A stretch of DNA of 64,000 nucleotides, from NCBI GenBank assembly GCA_019416425.1, contig DXXK01000088.1, forward strand, positions 8,354 to 72,353, written 5' to 3'. A program made the translations under genes and the position numbers. Of the stretch, positions 1-8,730 are shown one piece after another; the stretch's first letter is position 1, and the number at the start of each line of letters is the position of its first letter. Under the pieces are notes generated by a model. That model saw only the letters and a list, made by a program, of their open reading frames with translations. It was not told where the DNA came from and did no database searches. This DNA is from Bacteroidales bacterium. GTDB taxonomy: Bacteria; Bacteroidota; Bacteroidia; Bacteroidales; Muribaculaceae.

Positions 1-1563
1 CGTTCATTGCATGCCGCCACACCAGTAGTGCCGATTGTGCTGGTGATTATAACCCTGGTGTTCTTTGTGCAGCGTTCGGGATCGTCCAAGATCGGCAGGT
101 TTTTTGGTCCGGTAATGCTCGTGTGGTTTCTGATGCTTGGCATACTCGGACTGATGAACGTATGGAGTGATCTCTCCATATTCAAGGCGTTCAATCCCTA
201 TTATGCGGTCAAGTTGATTATTTCCAGTCCTGAATGGATGTTCATACTCGGAGCGGTGTTTCTCTGCACCACGGGTGCGGAGGCATTGTATGCCGATCTG
301 GGACATTGCGGCCGTTTCAATATTACGTTCAGCTGGCTTTTCGTCAAAGTCATGCTCATTCTAAATTATCTCGGGCAGGGCGCATGGATTCTGGCTCATG
401 CAGGTTCTATTGACGGCCATGTGAATCCGTTCTACGGAATGATGCCGGTAGGCTTTCTGGGGGTGGGCATAGTCATAGCTACTGTCGCCGCCGTTATTGC
501 GAGTCAGGCGCTGATAACCGGTGTGTTTTCCCTGATAGGCGAGGCTGTGAATCTTGATATCTGGCCAAGGATGAAGATTAACCATACGGGAGATGTCAAA
601 GGTCAGCTGTATGTTCCGGCCATCAATCTGTTTCTGTATGTGGGGTGCGTCGGAACGGTGTTGTTGTTCCGGTCGTCAGGGCGCATGGAAGCCGCCTATG
701 GACTCGCCATCACCATAACAATGCTGACCACTACAATACTGCTGTGGCGTTATATGAGGAATATCGGAATGCCGGCGTGGCTCACCTCCTCTTTTTTAAT
801 GGTGTTCTGCCTGCTTGAAGGGGCTTTCTTCGCTGCCAATATGTTCAAGTTCGTGCACGGCGGCTGGTTTACCGTCCTGATAGCCTGCGGGCTGTTCTGC
901 ATAATGTTTGTCTGGAACAAAGGACGCTCATTCCATCGCAGCCATCTGGACTATAAATATTTTCCTGATCACATAGACATAATCACAGCCATAAGGAATG
1001 ATGGGGAGATACCCCGCTATGCGTCGAATGTTGTGTACATCAGTTTTTCGCCGACAAGGAATATGGTGGAAAGCAAATTACTGTACTCTATTATAAACAA
1101 ACAGCCTAAAAGGGCCGACCATTACTGGATTATCCGCATCGAATACACCGACATGCCCTATACGCTCGATTATTCTATTGACACAATGGTAAAGGATGCC
1201 ATTTTTATGGTGACCGTGAGATTCGGCTTCAAGGTACAGCCGCGGATCAACGTGTTTCTGAGACAGATAGTGGAGGATCTTGTGGCGTCAGGCGATCTTT
1301 CGCTGACAAGTCGGTATCCTTCCATGAAGCGGTACGGGATTGCGGGTGACTTCAGGTTCGTGCTGATTCATAGGGTGTTCTCGCCCATGAGCATTTGCAA
1401 CGCTTATGAACGCAAGATATTGACCGCGTATGAGACACTGCGGCACATATCCGAGTCGGCGGAAAATGCTCTGGGCTTGGATACAAGCGTGGTCACGGTG
1501 GAAACTGTTCCGTTGGTCATCATAAAAGGTTCGGAAATAAGGATCAAGAGGAATCAGGAATGA
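1..1563 (+). CDS. kup: Kup family potassium uptake permease (5' end cut by window)
   Basis: Inner-membrane K+ uptake permease of the Kup/HAK/KUP family, which carries K+ with protons. About 520 residues are visible, with hydrophobic helices through the first two thirds and a soluble C-terminal tail of about 190 residues, as in the family. Family-like stretches include GAVFLCTTGAEALYADLGHCG, with the acidic residues typical of the fourth to fifth helices, and LNYLGQGAWIL. Family members are about 620-650 residues, so roughly the first 110 residues lie before the window; the frame is open to base 1 and the first TTG is not a credible start. The stop is followed by 70-80 bases before the promoter of the next gene, so it is probably the last gene of its transcript. 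Confidence 0.93.
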   Translation, partial: RSLHAATPVVPIVLVIITLVFFVQRSGSSKIGRFFGPVMLVWFLMLGILGLMNVWSDLSIFKAFNPYYAVKLIISSPEWMFILGAVFLCTTGAEALYADLGHCGRFNITFSWLFVKVMLILNYLGQGAWILAHAGSIDGHVNPFYGMMPVGFLGVGIVIATVAAVIASQALITGVFSLIGEAVNLDIWPRMKINHTGDVKGQLYVPAINLFLYVGCVGTVLLFRSSGRMEAAYGLAITITMLTTTILLWRYMRNIGMPAWLTSSFLMVFCLLEGAFFAANMFKFVHGGWFTVLIACGLFCIMFVWNKGRSFHRSHLDYKYFPDHIDIITAIRNDGEIPRYASNVVYISFSPTRNMVESKLLYSIINKQPKRADHYWIIRIEYTDMPYTLDYSIDTMVKDAIFMVTVRFGFKVQPRINVFLRQIVEDLVASGDLSLTSRYPSMKRYGIAGDFRFVLIHRVFSPMSICNAYERKILTAYETLRHISESAENALGLDTSVVTVETVPLVIIKGSEIRIKRNQE

Positions 1564-1617
1564 ATTGCGCTTTTGATTTGTTACTTTCCTGGAGGACCTG
1601 ATGGTCATATGTGACTA

Positions 1618-1648
1618 TTGCGTAATTCTGGGTGGTTTGCTAACTTTG
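1618..1648 (+). promoter_or_regulatory. Bacteroidetes-type promoter for the acyltransferase gene
   Basis: TTG at 1618-1620, a 20-base spacer and TAACTTTG at 1641-1648 match the Bacteroidetes -33/-7 consensus (TTG, 19-21 bases, TAnnTTTG). Transcription would begin near 1654, which supports the ATG at 1732 as the start rather than the in-frame TTG at 1681. Confidence 0.65.
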
Positions 1649-1731
1649 CAGTCTAAAAGTGGCAGTATGGTTGTTTCGGCTTGTTAGCGAGAGTTAATGT
1701 GCCGGGACAATTTCAATTGAAATTACAGATT

Positions 1732-2868
1732 ATGGCTAAACGTATCGTTTTTCTGGATTACATCAGGGTGTTCGCATGTTTCCTGGTGATGCTGGTTCAC
1801 GCCAGCGAGAATTTTTACGGTGCTCCGGGTTCCACTGATATGGCGGGGCCACAGTCGTTCCTGGCAAATGAGTCGGACCGTTTCTGGGTATCGCTTTACG
1901 ACGGTTTCTCGCGTATGGCCGTCCCGTTGTTCATGATTGTCTCGGCCTATCTTCTTGTCCCGATGCGGGAGGGACTGACGGCGGTGGAGTTCTACAAACG
2001 CCGCGCGGTCAGGATTCTGCCGGCTTTCATCTTCTTCATGGTCATATACTCCACCGTCCCCATGCTGTGGGCTCAGATCGACCTTGAGACCTCCTTGACC
2101 GACCTGGGACGCTTGCCGTTGAATTTCCCGACCCTTGCAGGACATCTATGGTTCATGTATCCGCTGATCAGCCTCTATCTGTTCATTCCGTTTATATCGC
2201 CATGGCTGGCCAAGGCCAAGGCCTCGGAGGAGCGATTCTTCATCGTCCTGTTCCTGATATCCACCTGCATGCCTTACCTGAACAGATTCTTCGGCGAGAT
2301 CTGGGGCCAGTGCTTCTGGAACGAGTTCCACATGCTGTGGTACTTCTCCGGATATCTGGGCTATCTTGTCCTGGCGCACTACATCCGCGTTCATCTGGAC
2401 TGGAGCCGCGCCAAGCGACTGGTGGTGGGTTGGATCTCGATGACCGTAGGTGCCGTGTGGACAATAATGTCGTTCTATCTCCAGGCAGTCCCCGGCATTC
2501 TGCATGTCACCCCTGAGCTGGAGATCGGCTGGTCGTTCTGCACCATCAACTGCGTGTTGCTCACCGCCGGTGCTTTCCTGCTGTTCACCTGTATCCGTAG
2601 GACCAGCACTCCGGCGTGGATCGCCGAGCTCTCCAACCTGAGTTACGGAATGTACCTGATGCACATCCTGTGGCTGGGTATGTGTGTCCGCATCTTCAAG
2701 GACCAGCTGGCACTGCCCACATCCATCGCAATACCTGCCATAGCATGTGCCACGTTCCTGTGCTGCATGGCCTGCACCAAGCTCTTGTCGCTCATTCCGT
2801 TCTTTCGATGGGCCGTCGGAATCCCCGCAGACACCAGAAAGGAACGACGTCCCGTTCTGGATGAGTAA
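1732..2868 (+). CDS. Acyltransferase 3 family membrane protein
   Basis: Integral membrane acyltransferase of the OafA/WecH type (Acyl_transf_3), 378 residues. Such proteins transfer acetyl or succinyl groups to cell-surface sugars. The N terminus reads IVFLDYIRVFACFLVMLVHA, containing the conserved early Arg and the His of the first helix, followed by about ten hydrophobic segments. A second conserved Arg region (FYKRRAVRILPAF) follows at about residues 85-100. The ATG at 1732 is preferred because the protein then begins directly before the first membrane segment and a good promoter lies upstream. The acceptor cannot be read from the sequence and the neighbours give no pathway. It appears to be a single-gene transcript. 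Confidence 0.85.
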   Translation: MAKRIVFLDYIRVFACFLVMLVHASENFYGAPGSTDMAGPQSFLANESDRFWVSLYDGFSRMAVPLFMIVSAYLLVPMREGLTAVEFYKRRAVRILPAFIFFMVIYSTVPMLWAQIDLETSLTDLGRLPLNFPTLAGHLWFMYPLISLYLFIPFISPWLAKAKASEERFFIVLFLISTCMPYLNRFFGEIWGQCFWNEFHMLWYFSGYLGYLVLAHYIRVHLDWSRAKRLVVGWISMTVGAVWTIMSFYLQAVPGILHVTPELEIGWSFCTINCVLLTAGAFLLFTCIRRTSTPAWIAELSNLSYGMYLMHILWLGMCVRIFKDQLALPTSIAIPAIACATFLCCMACTKLLSLIPFFRWAVGIPADTRKERRPVLDE

Positions 2869-3075
2869 GGAACGATACGGAACCGATACCGAGTACTGCG
2901 TAAGTCTACGGCCGTAAATCGGGTTTGTCCCGCGGAGTTGTGCTGATGGTGATGTTGCACAAATTACGGGGAATGGTTACAATAATACCGAAAGTGCATA
3001 GGTATGGGAAATCATTGCAAAAAATTCCGTAAATTTGCATGATGCATGATTTAGGTTGCAACATTGATTCGGTCT

Positions 3076-3882
3076 ATGGATGAATTCAAGGATGTCATAA
3101 TCGAAGGTTCGCTTGAAGGAGCAGGAACCGGCCGCTACGAGAACTATCTGGCGCATGCCTTGTGCCTGAAGGGGAGCTGTGTCTTTAAGTTCAACGGCAA
3201 GGAGTTCGTGCTGCGCGAGAGCGACCTGATGATAGTCCGCAAGGGAAAGCTGCTGGCCGATCTGAGGCCGTCCGATGATTTCGTGGTGAGGGTGCTGTAT
3301 GTCACGGCGCCTTTCATCGAACTGTGTACTCCGCAGACCAACTATGGAGTCAAGGGGCAGCTGTCGCTGTTCATGAATCCGGTTATGAGCCTGAGTCCCG
3401 AGCAACGGTTTGTGTGCGAGCGGGATTTCCGCTGGATCGACTACCGTCTGGGTCAGACTGCACATACTTTCTATCGCGAGTCGCTCATGAACGCCGTTCA
3501 GTCGGCCATCCTTGATTTCTTCGATTTCCATTCCACCATCAACAGAGAATCCGGTATCTCCACGCAGAACTCATTGCTGATGAACCGTTTCCTGGATATG
3601 CTGGAGAACGGCGACTACCGTTATCACCGCGAGGTGTCGTATTATGCCAACGCCCTGTGCGTTACGCCCAAATACCTGTCGGAGGTCTCGAAGACGGTCA
3701 GCGGATATACGGCCAACTACTGGATCGACCGTTACACCTCGCTCGACATAGCCCGTCTGTTGAGGAACAAGTCCCTGACCTTTGTCCAGATCTCGGACAT
3801 GTTCCACTTCTCGTCGCCGGCCTATTTCAGCCGCTACGTCCTCCGTACCCTCGGCCTCAACCCCTCCCAGTACCGCGAATAA
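3076..3882 (+). CDS. AraC family transcriptional regulator (orphan)
   Basis: A 268-residue regulator with an N-terminal cupin-like sensing domain (about residues 10-130) and a C-terminal pair of AraC-type helix-turn-helix motifs (about 165-265). The C-terminal motif ends with SSPAYFSRYVLRTLGLNPSQYRE, the usual second-HTH signature (phenylalanine in the turn, then P-x-x-Y-R). The ATG at 3076 is chosen over an in-frame TTG at 3064. A TAAATTTG box at 3030-3037 may be its -7 element, but no well-spaced TTG is seen. Immediately downstream and convergent is a degraded alpha/beta hydrolase gene, possibly a former target. The ligand is unknown. Confidence 0.88.
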   Translation: MDEFKDVIIEGSLEGAGTGRYENYLAHALCLKGSCVFKFNGKEFVLRESDLMIVRKGKLLADLRPSDDFVVRVLYVTAPFIELCTPQTNYGVKGQLSLFMNPVMSLSPEQRFVCERDFRWIDYRLGQTAHTFYRESLMNAVQSAILDFFDFHSTINRESGISTQNSLLMNRFLDMLENGDYRYHREVSYYANALCVTPKYLSEVSKTVSGYTANYWIDRYTSLDIARLLRNKSLTFVQISDMFHFSSPAYFSRYVLRTLGLNPSQYRE

Positions 3883-3920
3883 AGAGGCATATCTAAATAA
3901 GGCTTCCTGGCAATCTTGGT

Positions 3921-4435
3921 TCAGTCGGAGTGGACGTGGGTGAGGCCGGAGCTGCCGGAGGTGGTCATGTTGGCTTCCCAGAAACGGATAGCGTCGGCGC
4001 CCCAGCCTTCGTAAGCATGGAATTCCGTGGGAATCCATCGACGACAGCCTCTGATGCCTTGTATGCATGGTATGCCACGGGGCGATGCCGTCGTTGGAGT
4101 CGACCTGGATATATGGGTACCACATATACACGTTAGGCATGCTGACCTGTGCCAAGGTCATGGGCAGCGGTACATTTCGGTCAACAGGGAACAACAGATG
4201 CCCGAAGTCCTTGAACATAGGATTATTGACCATGTCGGACACTGTGGACTGCTCATTATAAGTGTCACCGCATGATTCCATATCAGATCTGTGTTAACAT
4301 TATCGATATCGGGCACTCCGGTAGGCATTTCAGGCTCGTTACGGGTGATGATCCCGTTGGAGCAGGATGCCAATCCCTCCAGCAGTTACAATAGATACAG
4401 CTTTTAAAATGTCCCGAAATCTCAGTGATATTGAA
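3921..4435 (-). pseudogene. Remnant of a lipoprotein alpha/beta hydrolase (esterase-like)
   Basis: On the minus strand the pieces of one hydrolase can be read in three frames. First comes a signal-like stretch (near 4430-4380: ILKAVSIVTAGGIG) shifting into a lipobox-like LLEGLASC and a short linker. A frame change near 4280 leads to NNPMFKDFGHLLFPVDRNVP and VYMWYPYIQVD. That block is joined directly to DGIAPWHTMHTRHQRLS, so about 150 residues, including the catalytic serine region, are missing. A further frame change near 4045 gives IPTEFHAYEGW and then ADAIRFWEANM before a TGA at 3921-3923. From memory of related gut Bacteroidales hydrolases these blocks are normally colinear in one protein of about 300-400 residues. 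At least two frameshifts and one or two deletions make it non-functional. Confidence 0.75.
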
Positions 4436-4450
4436 ATATGCTTAAATTAA

Positions 4451-4560
4451 TTTTTTATGGTAATATTTATTAAGATTGGCTCCTTCAGTCGCCGAGTTTC
4501 GGTTGCCATAAAGTTTAAACGTCTTAAGAATATTTATAAAACGTAAATTGGTTTAAACTT
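4451..4560. repeat. Copy A of an AT-rich interspersed inverted-repeat family
   Basis: Bases 4503-4558 (starting TTGCCATAAAGTTTAAAC) match the reverse complement of 63934-63990 near the window's right edge at roughly 45 of 56 positions by eye. The left part (TTTTTATGGTAATATTTATTAA, from 4452) resembles the core of copy B at 61258-61320. It lies in a gene-free stretch of about 310 bases between the hydrolase remnant and the flavodoxin-like gene. Confidence 0.6.
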
Positions 4561-4697
4561 CTATATCTGTATAACCTGCCTGTCTGCGGTATTCGTTTGT
4601 AGATATTTCTGTTTTTTTGGGGGCCAAAAGTCCTGAAAGTGACAATATTAGTATACATGCCATCAAGATAATAAAGTGGAAAACGATAGCATAGAAA

Positions 4698-4729
4698 CAG
4701 CCCGGCATTCAGATCTGAACGCCGGGCTG
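4698..4729 (-). terminator. Hairpin terminator of the flavodoxin-like lipoprotein gene
   Basis: A 32-base near-perfect palindrome (arms CAGCCCGGC and GCCGGGCTG, with TTCAG/CTGAA inside) lies 20 bases past the stop codon. On the minus strand it is followed by TTTCT, a weak uridine tract. Confidence 0.7.
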
Positions 4730-4748
4730 ATTTGCTGTTGCCGTTCTG

Positions 4749-5435
4749 TCAGATTGTCTTGCCGAGATTGTAGGCTTCCTGCATGTACTGGGATTGCGCC
4801 ACGGCACCCTTGCGACCCATGCCGACGGCCTTGACCATTCCGCGCTCCACCGGATCCGGCAGGCATACCACGAATCCGCGGAAGGCGAAGATCGCGGTCT
4901 CGGCCGTAGAATCCTCGGCATCGGCGCATGCCGTGATGTAATAGAATTCCTTACCGTTCAGACCTTCGTGGCGGTAGCAACGGTCCATCAGGGCCTTGAG
5001 CTGACCGTCTATGTTCATGTAGTAGACTGGACTGGAGAGTACGATGATGTCGGCCTTGGTCATCTTGTCGATGATTAGCGGAGCCTGGTCACCATCGGTA
5101 ACGGAATCGGCCGACAGCCCATGCTGCTCATGGAAAAAGTCGATCTTGTAATCGTCCAGGAATATCTTCTCTACTTTTCCGCCGGCTTCCGTCGCGCCCT
5201 TTACGAACTCGTCGCACAGCAGGTCGGTGTTGCCGCCTCGGCGTGGGCTTGCCGAGATCACCAGCACGTTTTTCTCCGCCTTGTCCAGCGTGGAGGTGGC
5301 TGACTGCTTGATGTTATAGACCGGCAGGTTCTGGCTCACCTGGTTCTCCTGTTTCGCGGTCTTCTCCGTCTTTCCGCATGCCGAGGCCCCTACACAAAGG
5401 ACAACCACGGCAATCGCCATTACTAATCTATTCAT
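4749..5435 (-). CDS. Flavodoxin-like NAD(P)H-dependent oxidoreductase, lipoprotein
   Basis: A 228-residue protein of the flavodoxin/NADPH-dependent FMN reductase superfamily. The N-terminal signal ends in the lipobox GASAC with Cys20, so the protein should be exported and lipid-anchored, unusual for a flavoprotein fold. The flavin phosphate-binding loop is visible as VISASPRRGGNTDLL (about residues 58-72), followed by the typical ADIIVLSSPVYYMN and a helix QLKALMDRCYRH. These features fit the family of NAD(P)H-dependent iron-sulfur flavoprotein-like oxidoreductases, although no iron-sulfur cysteine cluster is apparent. The substrate is unknown. It is a single gene with its own hairpin terminator downstream. 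Confidence 0.82.
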   Translation of the reverse strand: MNRLVMAIAVVVLCVGASACGKTEKTAKQENQVSQNLPVYNIKQSATSTLDKAEKNVLVISASPRRGGNTDLLCDEFVKGATEAGGKVEKIFLDDYKIDFFHEQHGLSADSVTDGDQAPLIIDKMTKADIIVLSSPVYYMNIDGQLKALMDRCYRHEGLNGKEFYYITACADAEDSTAETAIFAFRGFVVCLPDPVERGMVKAVGMGRKGAVAQSQYMQEAYNLGKTI

Positions 5436-5474
5436 AGTTCACTGTCAATTAAAGTCTTTGAAAGTCGGTTGATA

Positions 5475-7141
5475 TTAATCTCCATTGATTGTCCAGTATC
5501 CGTTTTTAGAGTGTCCAACCCAGACTATATTATTTGCCTTTATCCAACGTTTGAGGGTAGATGACGATACTCCCAACATCTCAGAAAGAGCCGCTTTAGT
5601 AATTTTAGGATTCAACATTACAGCATTCAATAGTTTTTGGGGTCCATTTGGGGGTCCGCGAGTTTTCCCAACACTTTTTTTGGGTCCATTTTGGGGTCCA
5701 TGAGCTTCCCCAACACTTTTTGGGGGTCTATTTTGGGGTCCATAAACCTTTTTAACGCCATAAAGAAACTCATTTTGGGGTTCACGAGCTTCTTGAATGT
5801 GATTGTAGACATCCTCAGAGTCCTTGTAGATTTTGTCGCCTGAATGTTCTGTTGTTTCTACTATATCTATATCGCCGTAGAGTTCAAGCATGGCTTCTAT
5901 GTCCTGCTCATTGCCTCCTGTCGACAGTGTCAGAACCGTGCGGACCACTCCATTTTTATGCGTTTCTTCAAATAAAACCGGGGTGTGATAGACCTTTTCC
6001 CAACGTTTGCATACGCCGCTTAGACCACTGCCTGCTCGTTCACCAAATTCTATCAATGAGAAGATTTTTAACATTATGCCGTTTCGGGGGTCTGAAATTC
6101 CACCCTCAATTGCATCTGAGATGGAGATGCGTACTGTACCGGGATTTGAGAGCCGATATCCTTCATCTGATTTCTGAATTACCAGACCTTGACGGCCATA
6201 GAAATCGGCATGGACCACAGAATTGGTTATTGCTTCGCGTAGAAGTTTATGAATTGGAGTGTCATCAACGCGAATGTTGCCTTTAAGTACAAAAGGAATC
6301 TTGAGTCCTTGCTGCATACGTCGCAATGCTTCCATTACGAAGTCAAATACATTGCCGCTCCAGTCTCCGGAAGTGGACACAATGCGGTCAGTCCATCGGG
6401 TTGCTCCCAACGATCGGTTTTCATGGTAGTCGAGGAAATAGTTTGGAAATTCACGAGTGATTTCATACTCATACCCGAACATCAAGATTCCTGCAGCAGT
6501 CGGATGATATTTGCCATCATCACCTATTCCGATCGCTCCAATTTTGCGCAGGAACATCTCATCGTCTTCGTTGTTCCAGAGGTGGTTGATATGGGTGGCT
6601 CGGAAGAAGTTTCGATAGCGTTTGACTGTATTCATGCAGAATGCTGACATGTCCATTTGGTATAGGACTTTGCGTCCTGAAACGCAAACGAGGCATCGCG
6701 GAACATAAGAGACATCTCGTCGAGCGAGCAATGATAATCGCCTTCATGGTTGCGGCGGTAAGTTCCGGATTTAGGATCCATTCCTACGTAGACAGGGCGT
6801 GCCGTTCGTTCTGCACGGGGGACACGTATGACAAGTATTTCCTTCCCGTTGAACTTCTCTATCTGCACCATACTGTCGGTGACAATGTTGGCACTGATTT
6901 TCTGGCGGTTATTGACCATATTCCAGAAATCTTTCTTCAATTTCTCAGCATTGACCTCTTCAGGCACAAGTCTCCCGTTTTTCTCTTCGCGCATACCGAG
7001 CAGGATTATTCCGCCATCGGTATTGGCAAAAGCCGAGTAGGTTTCCCAGAATGAACCCGGGAACCCTCCTTTGGCCTTCTTGGCTTCAAGCTGGTTGTGT
7101 TCTCGGTATTCGTCAAGTTTCCTTAAATCGAATTCTGCCAT
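5475..7141 (-). pseudogene. AlbA_2-domain ATP-binding protein, broken by a one-base frameshift
   Basis: Two overlapping frames together encode one protein of about 550 residues. The N-terminal part (start ATG at 7141) is an AlbA_2/Schlafen-like domain with NQLEAKKAKGG and FANTDGGIILLG. It runs to DAKSYTKW. The next frame takes over at about 6670 with VLYQMDMSAF and continues with the linker, the ATPase-like region LLREAITNSVVHADFYGRQG, a C-terminal low-complexity repeat and a winged-helix segment (ITKAALSEMLGVSSSTLKRW). Restoring one base in the codons around GCAAAGTCC would join the frames (DAK-VLYQ). Such proteins are common accessory genes thought to act in regulation or defence; the exact function is not known. 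The gene shares a divergent promoter region with the carbonic anhydrase. It is either a true pseudogene, phase-variable or a sequencing error. Confidence 0.8.
5635..5775 (-). repeat. 42-base in-frame tandem repeat inside the AlbA_2 gene
   Basis: Three clear units and a degenerate fourth (GGTCC landmarks at 5641, 5683 and about 5725) with a 42-base period encode a 14-residue repeat of the form GPQNGPKKSVGK. The unit is a multiple of three, so copy changes would preserve the frame. It forms a flexible linker between the ATPase domain and the C-terminal helix-turn-helix. Confidence 0.75.
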
Positions 7142-7200
7142 GATTTAATTCTTTTGATTAAACGCGTTACGTTATTGCCGTATTGGTAGCTTTCTGAATA

Positions 7201-7248
7201 CAAAGTTAGTAAAAATCATTTGAATTCAACGGATTTTTACTAACTTTG
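7201..7248. promoter_or_regulatory. Divergent promoter pair formed by an inverted repeat
   Basis: An 18-base arm (CAAAGTTAGTAAAAATC...) is repeated inverted as GATTTTTACTAACTTTG, giving a TAACTTTG -7 box on each strand (7241-7248 plus; 7208-7201 minus). For the plus strand an upstream TTG at 7219-7221 provides a -33-like element at about 19 bases. The plus box overlaps the GTG at 7248, so that codon cannot be the carbonic anhydrase start. Confidence 0.65.
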
Positions 7249-7271
7249 TGAAACAAAACAACGACAACACC

Positions 7272-7811
7272 ATGATTGAGGAGATTCTGAAATATAACAG
7301 GGCGTTTGTGGCAAGTAGGGGATATGAGCGTTATGAGACATCGAAGTATCCCGACAAGAAGATAGCCATCGTCACCTGCATGGACACGCGTCTGGTGGAG
7401 CTGCTGCCTGCGGCATTGGGTATCCGCAACGGCGATGTCAAGCTGATCAAGAATGCGGGAGGCACCATCACCAATCCGTTCGACTCCACGATGCGTTCGC
7501 TGCTTGTGGCTGTATACGAGCTTGGCGTGAACGAGATCATGATAATCGGCCATACCGGCTGCGGCGTGCAGGGGATGAACGCCGAGGAGATGCTGCATCT
7601 GATGCGCCAGCGTGGCATCAGCGAGGAGCACATCACGCTGATGCGTCATTGCGGTATCGACCTGGACCGGTGGCTTCATGGGTTCGAGGACACCGGCGAC
7701 GCCGTGCGCGAGACGGTCGACCTGGTCCGCAACCACCCGCTGATGGCCTCCGATGTGCGCGTGGCCGGCTACATCATGGACTCCCTCACTGGCGCCCTCC
7801 AGCCTCTATGA
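7272..7811 (+). CDS. Beta-class carbonic anhydrase
   Basis: Catalyses reversible hydration of CO2 to bicarbonate; acts in the cytoplasm (no signal peptide). 179 residues from the ATG at 7272. Zinc ligands and catalytic dyad are visible: CMDTR (Cys36, Asp38, Arg40) and HTGCG (His94, Cys97), with the conserved KNAGG at about 60-64. The short length and the pattern fit the small bacterial clade that also includes Rv1284-like enzymes. The upstream in-frame GTG at 7248 is rejected because it lies in the promoter -7 box. It is divergent from the AlbA_2 gene and convergent with the TlpA-like gene, with only 3 bases between the two stops. Confidence 0.93.
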   Translation: MIEEILKYNRAFVASRGYERYETSKYPDKKIAIVTCMDTRLVELLPAALGIRNGDVKLIKNAGGTITNPFDSTMRSLLVAVYELGVNEIMIIGHTGCGVQGMNAEEMLHLMRQRGISEEHITLMRHCGIDLDRWLHGFEDTGDAVRETVDLVRNHPLMASDVRVAGYIMDSLTGALQPL

Positions 7812-7814
7812 CAC

Positions 7815-8573
7815 TTAATGAGCTAACTCTTCGATAACGGTGACGGCCTGTGTCTGGTTTTCCTCAGAGGCACCTACCTTCGCAAACCTGACTATGCCGT
7901 TTCTATCAACAACAATAGTCAGGGGAAACCCTTCATGTCGAACCAGAGCCACCAGATCGGATGCTTCCTGAAGATGTGTCCATGTAAACTTGTGTTTGGA
8001 TACGATAGGAAGAATTTCCTCTCTATTATGGCGGGATGCCGAAAGAAAGACAACATCGGGAAAACGTTCCTTCCATTCAGAGAGTATCGGCATCTCACGT
8101 CTGCAAGGCCCGCACTCTGACTGCCAGATGTTTATTACGAATACTTTGCCTTTGAGCTTTTCATTATTCAATACATTGCCATCGATGTCGGAATATTCAA
8201 ACTTGACCAGCGGCTCTCCTACTTTGGCTCCAATTCCTTGGTAGGTGTATTTGGTTTGAGGTTTACGGCCGTTATAGTCTCGAAGCAGCTTTTTCGCATA
8301 CTTGACGCGTTCAGCCGGAATTGCCTTTGCGATTGTTGACTTGTCTAAGACATAACCCTCTGGCAGATACACACCAAGGACCGTGGCTCCGTCCGGATCC
8401 TTGAGTATTGCCAACGTTGAACCTCCTGGCATAATTGATTTTGTAGATATGGATTTGTCAAAAAATAACCCATCTACTATTGCCGCAGCCTGGCTAACGC
8501 TGTCGGCCGGTGTCTGAGCATCTATGCTCAGACATCCAACTAATGATAAAAGCAATGTTATAATGCACTTCAT
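7815..8573 (-). CDS. TlpA-like thiol-disulfide oxidoreductase, periplasmic
   Basis: Thioredoxin-fold protein of the TlpA/ResA type, 252 residues, with an N-terminal signal peptide (cleavage after about SIDA). The active site is in WQSECGPCRREMP, a CGPC redox centre preceded by the usual Trp. Before the thioredoxin domain (from about residue 118) lies a region of about 95 residues with no clear assignment. Downstream blocks FVINIW, GFPLTIVVDRNGIV and the cis-proline in GFPLT are as in the family. It probably reduces or isomerizes disulfides in exported proteins. A TAAATTTG box on the minus strand at 8602-8609 may be its -7 element. It is a single gene. Confidence 0.88.
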   Translation of the reverse strand: MKCIITLLLSLVGCLSIDAQTPADSVSQAAAIVDGLFFDKSISTKSIMPGGSTLAILKDPDGATVLGVYLPEGYVLDKSTIAKAIPAERVKYAKKLLRDYNGRKPQTKYTYQGIGAKVGEPLVKFEYSDIDGNVLNNEKLKGKVFVINIWQSECGPCRREMPILSEWKERFPDVVFLSASRHNREEILPIVSKHKFTWTHLQEASDLVALVRHEGFPLTIVVDRNGIVRFAKVGASEENQTQAVTVIEELAH

Positions 8574-8730
8574 GTTTACGGAGCTCTGGTTTATTTCATC
8601 GCAAATTTACCAAAAATCTGCCTCATCTCATAATAAATTTTGAGAAATGAGGCAGCTATAAAAATGCTTATATGTTGTGGTTATTTCCCACGAAGTTATG
8701 GACAGTATGAGATGCGCGAACGGATGCCTA

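Noticed and set aside
1..9. TTG at base 7 as the true start of the Kup gene
   Set aside because: The frame is open to base 1 and the protein would lack more than 100 conserved residues.
3885..4748. Several small plus-strand open frames as genes
   Set aside because: They are antisense to the hydrolase remnant and the repeat and show no start signals.
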